From Osedax fenrisi (lineage: Eukaryota; Annelida; Polychaeta; Sabellida; Siboglinidae), in NCBI GenBank assembly GCA_964019155.1, contig OZ025239.1, forward strand, positions 75,538,394-75,602,393: a stretch of DNA of 64,000 nt, in the 5' to 3' direction. The position numbers and the translations under genes were made by a program. Each line of letters starts with the position of its first letter. Position 1 is the first letter of the stretch. Shown here one piece after another: positions 61,150 to 64,000 of this stretch. The notes under the pieces are model-generated. The model had not been told where the DNA came from and ran no database searches. It saw only the letters and a list, made by a program, of their open reading frames with translations.

Positions 61150-61738
61150 GCTCCTCACCACCTACATCACCACCTACATTACCACCTCCACCACCACCTC
61201 CCTCACCACCTACATCACCACCTCCATCACCACCTACATCACCACCTCCCTCACTACCTACATCACCACCTCCATCACCACCTCCACCACCACCTCCACC
61301 ACCACCTCCATCACCACCTCCCTCACTACCTACATCACCACCTCCATCACCACCTCCACCACCACCTCCACCACCACCTCCATCACCTCCTACATCACCA
61401 CCTACATCACCACCTCCATCACCACCTCCATCACCACCTACATCACCACCTCCATCACCACCTACATCACCACCTACATCACCACCTCCCTCACCACCTA
61501 AATCACTACCTACATCACCACCTCCATCACCACCTAAATCACCACCTACATCACAACCTACATCACCACCTCCACCACCACCTCCACCATCACCTCCTAC
61601 ATCACTACCTACATCACCACCTCCATCACCACCTCCCTCACCACCTCCACCACCACCTCTATCACCACCTCCATCACCACCTACATCACCACCTCCCTCA
61701 CCACCTACATCACCACCTACATCACCACCTACATCACT
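61150..61738. repeat. 12-bp minisatellite (ACCTCCATCACC), about 49 copies, ending at exon 41
   Basis: Variants catcacc / cctcacc / ccaccacc; all three sense frames are open because the unit is 12 bp. The array stops 5 bp before the exon 41 acceptor. Confidence 0.96.
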
Positions 61739-61743
61739 TGTAG

Positions 61744-61852
61744 GCCGTAGTACTAGTGAAGTACCTGTTCCAGTTCGGGTTCATCCCGTGGAACGAAGCT
61801 TCAGTGATATCTACTGTGGATAACAACCCGTTTTACCCGCCGCGAATCATAG
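61744..61852 (+). CDS. Piezo: Piezo exon 41 (residues 1658-1693)
   Basis: Acceptor acttgtag|G at the end of a 600-bp 12-bp-unit array, donor CATAG|gtaagc. Encodes VLVKYLFQFGFIPWNEA and NNPFYPPRII, the most recognisable Piezo hallmark in the window. Confidence 0.98.
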
Positions 61853-62298
61853 GTAAGCCACACGCCCCCTCCCGTCACCACCACGCCCCCCCCCCCCCAC
61901 ACCCCACACACACACTAATTACATCTATACTTTCTGCACATAGGGATGCCGGGGACAGGTTTTCTCTTTATTCATATTGTATTCTTACATGCACACCTAG
62001 ACACACACACACACACACACACACCGCCTCTCTCTCTCCGCCTTCACTCACACTCACACTCATCAGTTATTTATTTCCTAATGTTTTCTATATTCATTAT
62101 CGACGTGACGGTGTTTGAATATCTAGATGAGTCATAGCCGCCCCCGCCGCATGCCCCATACTTTTCCAGTTTGTGTGTCATCGTCTTTGTTTACTCTGTG
62201 TAATCGTCCAGCCGTCAGTCAGTCAGTCCGGCACACTCTATAGACATGCCCACTTTATATACGAAACCACGCCCCCCTCCCCCTTCCGTCCGTATCAG

Positions 62299-62390
62299 GT
62301 ATCGAACAGAAGAGCGATAACGAGTTGACCTTCGCCTCCTACGACCTAGTGCTATTGTTCTGTTTGTTCATTCATCGATCCGTCCTAAAG
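62299..62390 (+). CDS. Piezo: Piezo exon 42 (residues 1694-1724)
   Basis: Acceptor cgtatcag|G, donor CTAAAG|gtttgg. Encodes GIEQKSDNELTFASYDLVLL and FCLFIHRSVLK, matching 'GLEK.......YDL.QL...FFHRS.L'. Confidence 0.96.
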
Positions 62391-62794
62391 GTTTGGCATA
62401 TGACTACAAACAGACATTTATCAGTCTTTATGTATAATTCTCTCTCTATCTCTCTCTCTCTCTCTGTTTGTCTATCTACCAATGTATAGTTAGTGAATGT
62501 TTAATTAATCCCTAGCTTCAGATGTAATACCAGAATAGTATTCTCATCAATCGATTTGCTCTTCACATTAACGTAATGTAATGTTTTAATGTCTTATACG
62601 TTTATATTCTATTATATGTTTATAAAAGACGTAATGCTTTTTCATAAAAGCCATTTATGTACAGTATGATCGAATAAATAAATAAGTACTTACATCCACA
62701 CGATGAGCAATACTAGTGACCTCTCCTATGATAACACTACTACTACTATCGCATACCATATAATAAACTACACATGTGCATAATCTATACATGC

Positions 62795-63038
62795 AGGAGG
62801 TAGGACGCGGGTTCAAACCCCATCCGGACCATTAAAATAGGTCTTAAAATAATATTTAGAAGTGATCTTATATGATTGTGTATAAATAAATGATCGGCTC
62901 TCGTTAAAAACATAGATGCCTTATCATGAGAGTAGCTTGAAGGGACGTTAGAGAAATATGCTTATAAGTGAAAACTTCATCTAAGTTCTTTGATGGGATG
63001 AAAGGACTCCACCTAAATAAAATAATAACAATAATTAC
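62795..63038 (+). mobile_element. tRNA-derived SINE, copy 5, 5'-truncated (intron 42)
   Basis: Starts inside the tRNA head (gtaggacgcgggttcaaacccc, B box intact), then body and an aataacaat tail. The A box is missing. Confidence 0.82.
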
Positions 63039-63083
63039 GATGATGATGTTGATGTTGATGTTGATATTGATGATTGTTTACAG

Positions 63084-63179
63084 CGTCACGGCCTTTGGAA
63101 AGACTCGCAGGACATTGATAAAGACCTTGCGAAGGCTGAGGAACGCATCGCTGAGAATACCCCAGCAGTCACACCTACG
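63084..63179 (+). CDS. Piezo: Piezo exon 43 (residues 1725-1756)
   Basis: Acceptor gtttacag|C, donor CCTACG|gtacca. Encodes RHGLWKDSQDIDKDL and a charged helix AEERIAEN, matching 'YGLWD...' after the preceding helix. Phase 0 at both ends; the next intron is only 62 bp. Confidence 0.93.
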
Positions 63180-63241
63180 GTACCAATGCACCCCCGCCGC
63201 CCCCCTCCTCACCCCTACCACATGCCTCTCGTATTTCACAG

Positions 63242-63342
63242 AGTACCGTAGGACATCAACTAGACGATATGTCCATAGAATCCGCGACATTCAACCAAGT
63301 TGCCCCCGAATGTCCCGTGAAGAAACCGTCCACAATTGGCAG
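63242..63342 (+). CDS. Piezo: Piezo exon 44 (residues 1757-1789), last exon in window
   Basis: Acceptor atttcacag|A, donor GGCAG|gtatcc in phase 2. Encodes STVGHQLDDMSIESATFN and VKKPSTIG, an intracellular linker. No later exon is visible up to 64000, so the remaining exons lie downstream. An acceptor-like cttcag at 63950 would open into a stop. Confidence 0.85.
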
Positions 63343-64000
63343 GTATCCGAATCACTCTCATCATAAGAGTAGCTTATTGTCGGTGGAGCTTTCGTCTGTT
63401 ATGGTGTCGGGGTTGCAATCATCATTAATAGCTAACTCTATTTAAATATGTTAACAAACATTGATAAACGTGATATGTAGTTAAATTGCTTATAACATAA
63501 TTATTATATAGCATATTATTATATTTTTATTTAATTAATTATATAATATTCTATTAAAGTAATATTCTATGATTAAACAGCCATGATAGTAATAGAATAA
63601 TAGATATGCATATTGCATTTATACCTAATATGTCATGAAAAGTAAATATATACTTTTTATAATACTAAATAATATTTAGTAGATATTATATTTCAAATTA
63701 GTATATAAATATATTTATAGAATTTATATATAAAAAATTATATTATATACTGATTTAAAATATTAATATATATCCATTATATATTTTAATTATACAATAT
63801 AATTATATTTTCTATTTAACAATAATATAATATAATACAATATTAAGTTATCTATTTCTAAGATGTTGTTAGAAATTACATTTCACCATTTGTATAGTTT
63901 ACTTTACCACGACACGCACCTACAATGTGCTGCGTTCTCTTTCCTTCAGCTTAACTTAACGCTCTCGTACACTTTCTAGCCAGTCACTGGATATTAACAT
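63343..64000. other. Piezo intron 44, right edge of window
   Basis: AT-rich intron sequence; no exon seen before the window ends. Confidence 0.6.

Noticed and set aside
61090..61823. Three overlapping His/Thr/Pro-rich ORFs
   Set aside because: 12-bp minisatellite; open in every frame. Real coding starts at 61744.

Overview
This is a eukaryotic, almost certainly invertebrate-animal, nuclear segment: AT-rich non-coding DNA with GC-rich exons, standard GT-AG introns, many microsatellites and minisatellites, tRNA-derived SINEs, non-LTR retrotransposon remains and a dense population of DNA transposons and MITEs. I could not identify the species. No bacterial operon, rRNA, functional tRNA or CRISPR array was seen.

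The one protein-coding gene I can support is a Piezo mechanosensitive channel gene on the + strand. It starts at a TATA box near 19459 and runs off the right edge. I reconstructed 44 coding exons (19736 to 63342) joined by GT-AG introns. Every exon phase matches the next, giving one uninterrupted frame of about 1,789 residues. This covers the N-terminal blade, the beam helix and the segment carrying the family hallmark KYLFQFGF-PWN. The pore, cap and C-terminus lie beyond the window. Exon 14 (acidic linker) is the least certain.

1-6.5 kb: a nested transposon nest. A decayed Merlin-type (IS1595-like DDE) element with about 240-bp inverted repeats holds a hAT-type MITE with its own internal satellite; two further MITEs with 9- and 8-bp target duplications flank it, and a retrotransposon 3' fragment lies at 6.3 kb. 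6.5-19.4 kb: intergenic, dominated by microsatellites, a 14-bp minisatellite (9.4-10.2 kb), a C-rich minisatellite of about 23 bp (11.1-12.9 kb) and a 2.2-kb broken hAT transposon inserted into a hexanucleotide satellite. 19.4-63.4 kb: Piezo, whose introns hold five SINE copies, three copies of a 'CATCGATATAAAG' MITE, three TTAA-flanked elements, one truncated non-LTR reverse transcriptase, a 350-bp near-perfect palindrome and many tandem arrays.

The most unusual observations are: (1) three tiny 34-38 bp palindromes that each sit between 8-bp direct repeats, as if they were mobile elements made only of two inverted ends; (2) at least nine Piezo introns in which a pyrimidine-rich tandem array runs right up to the 3' splice site; (3) three introns in which the 5' splice site and its exon edge have been tandemly or locally duplicated.
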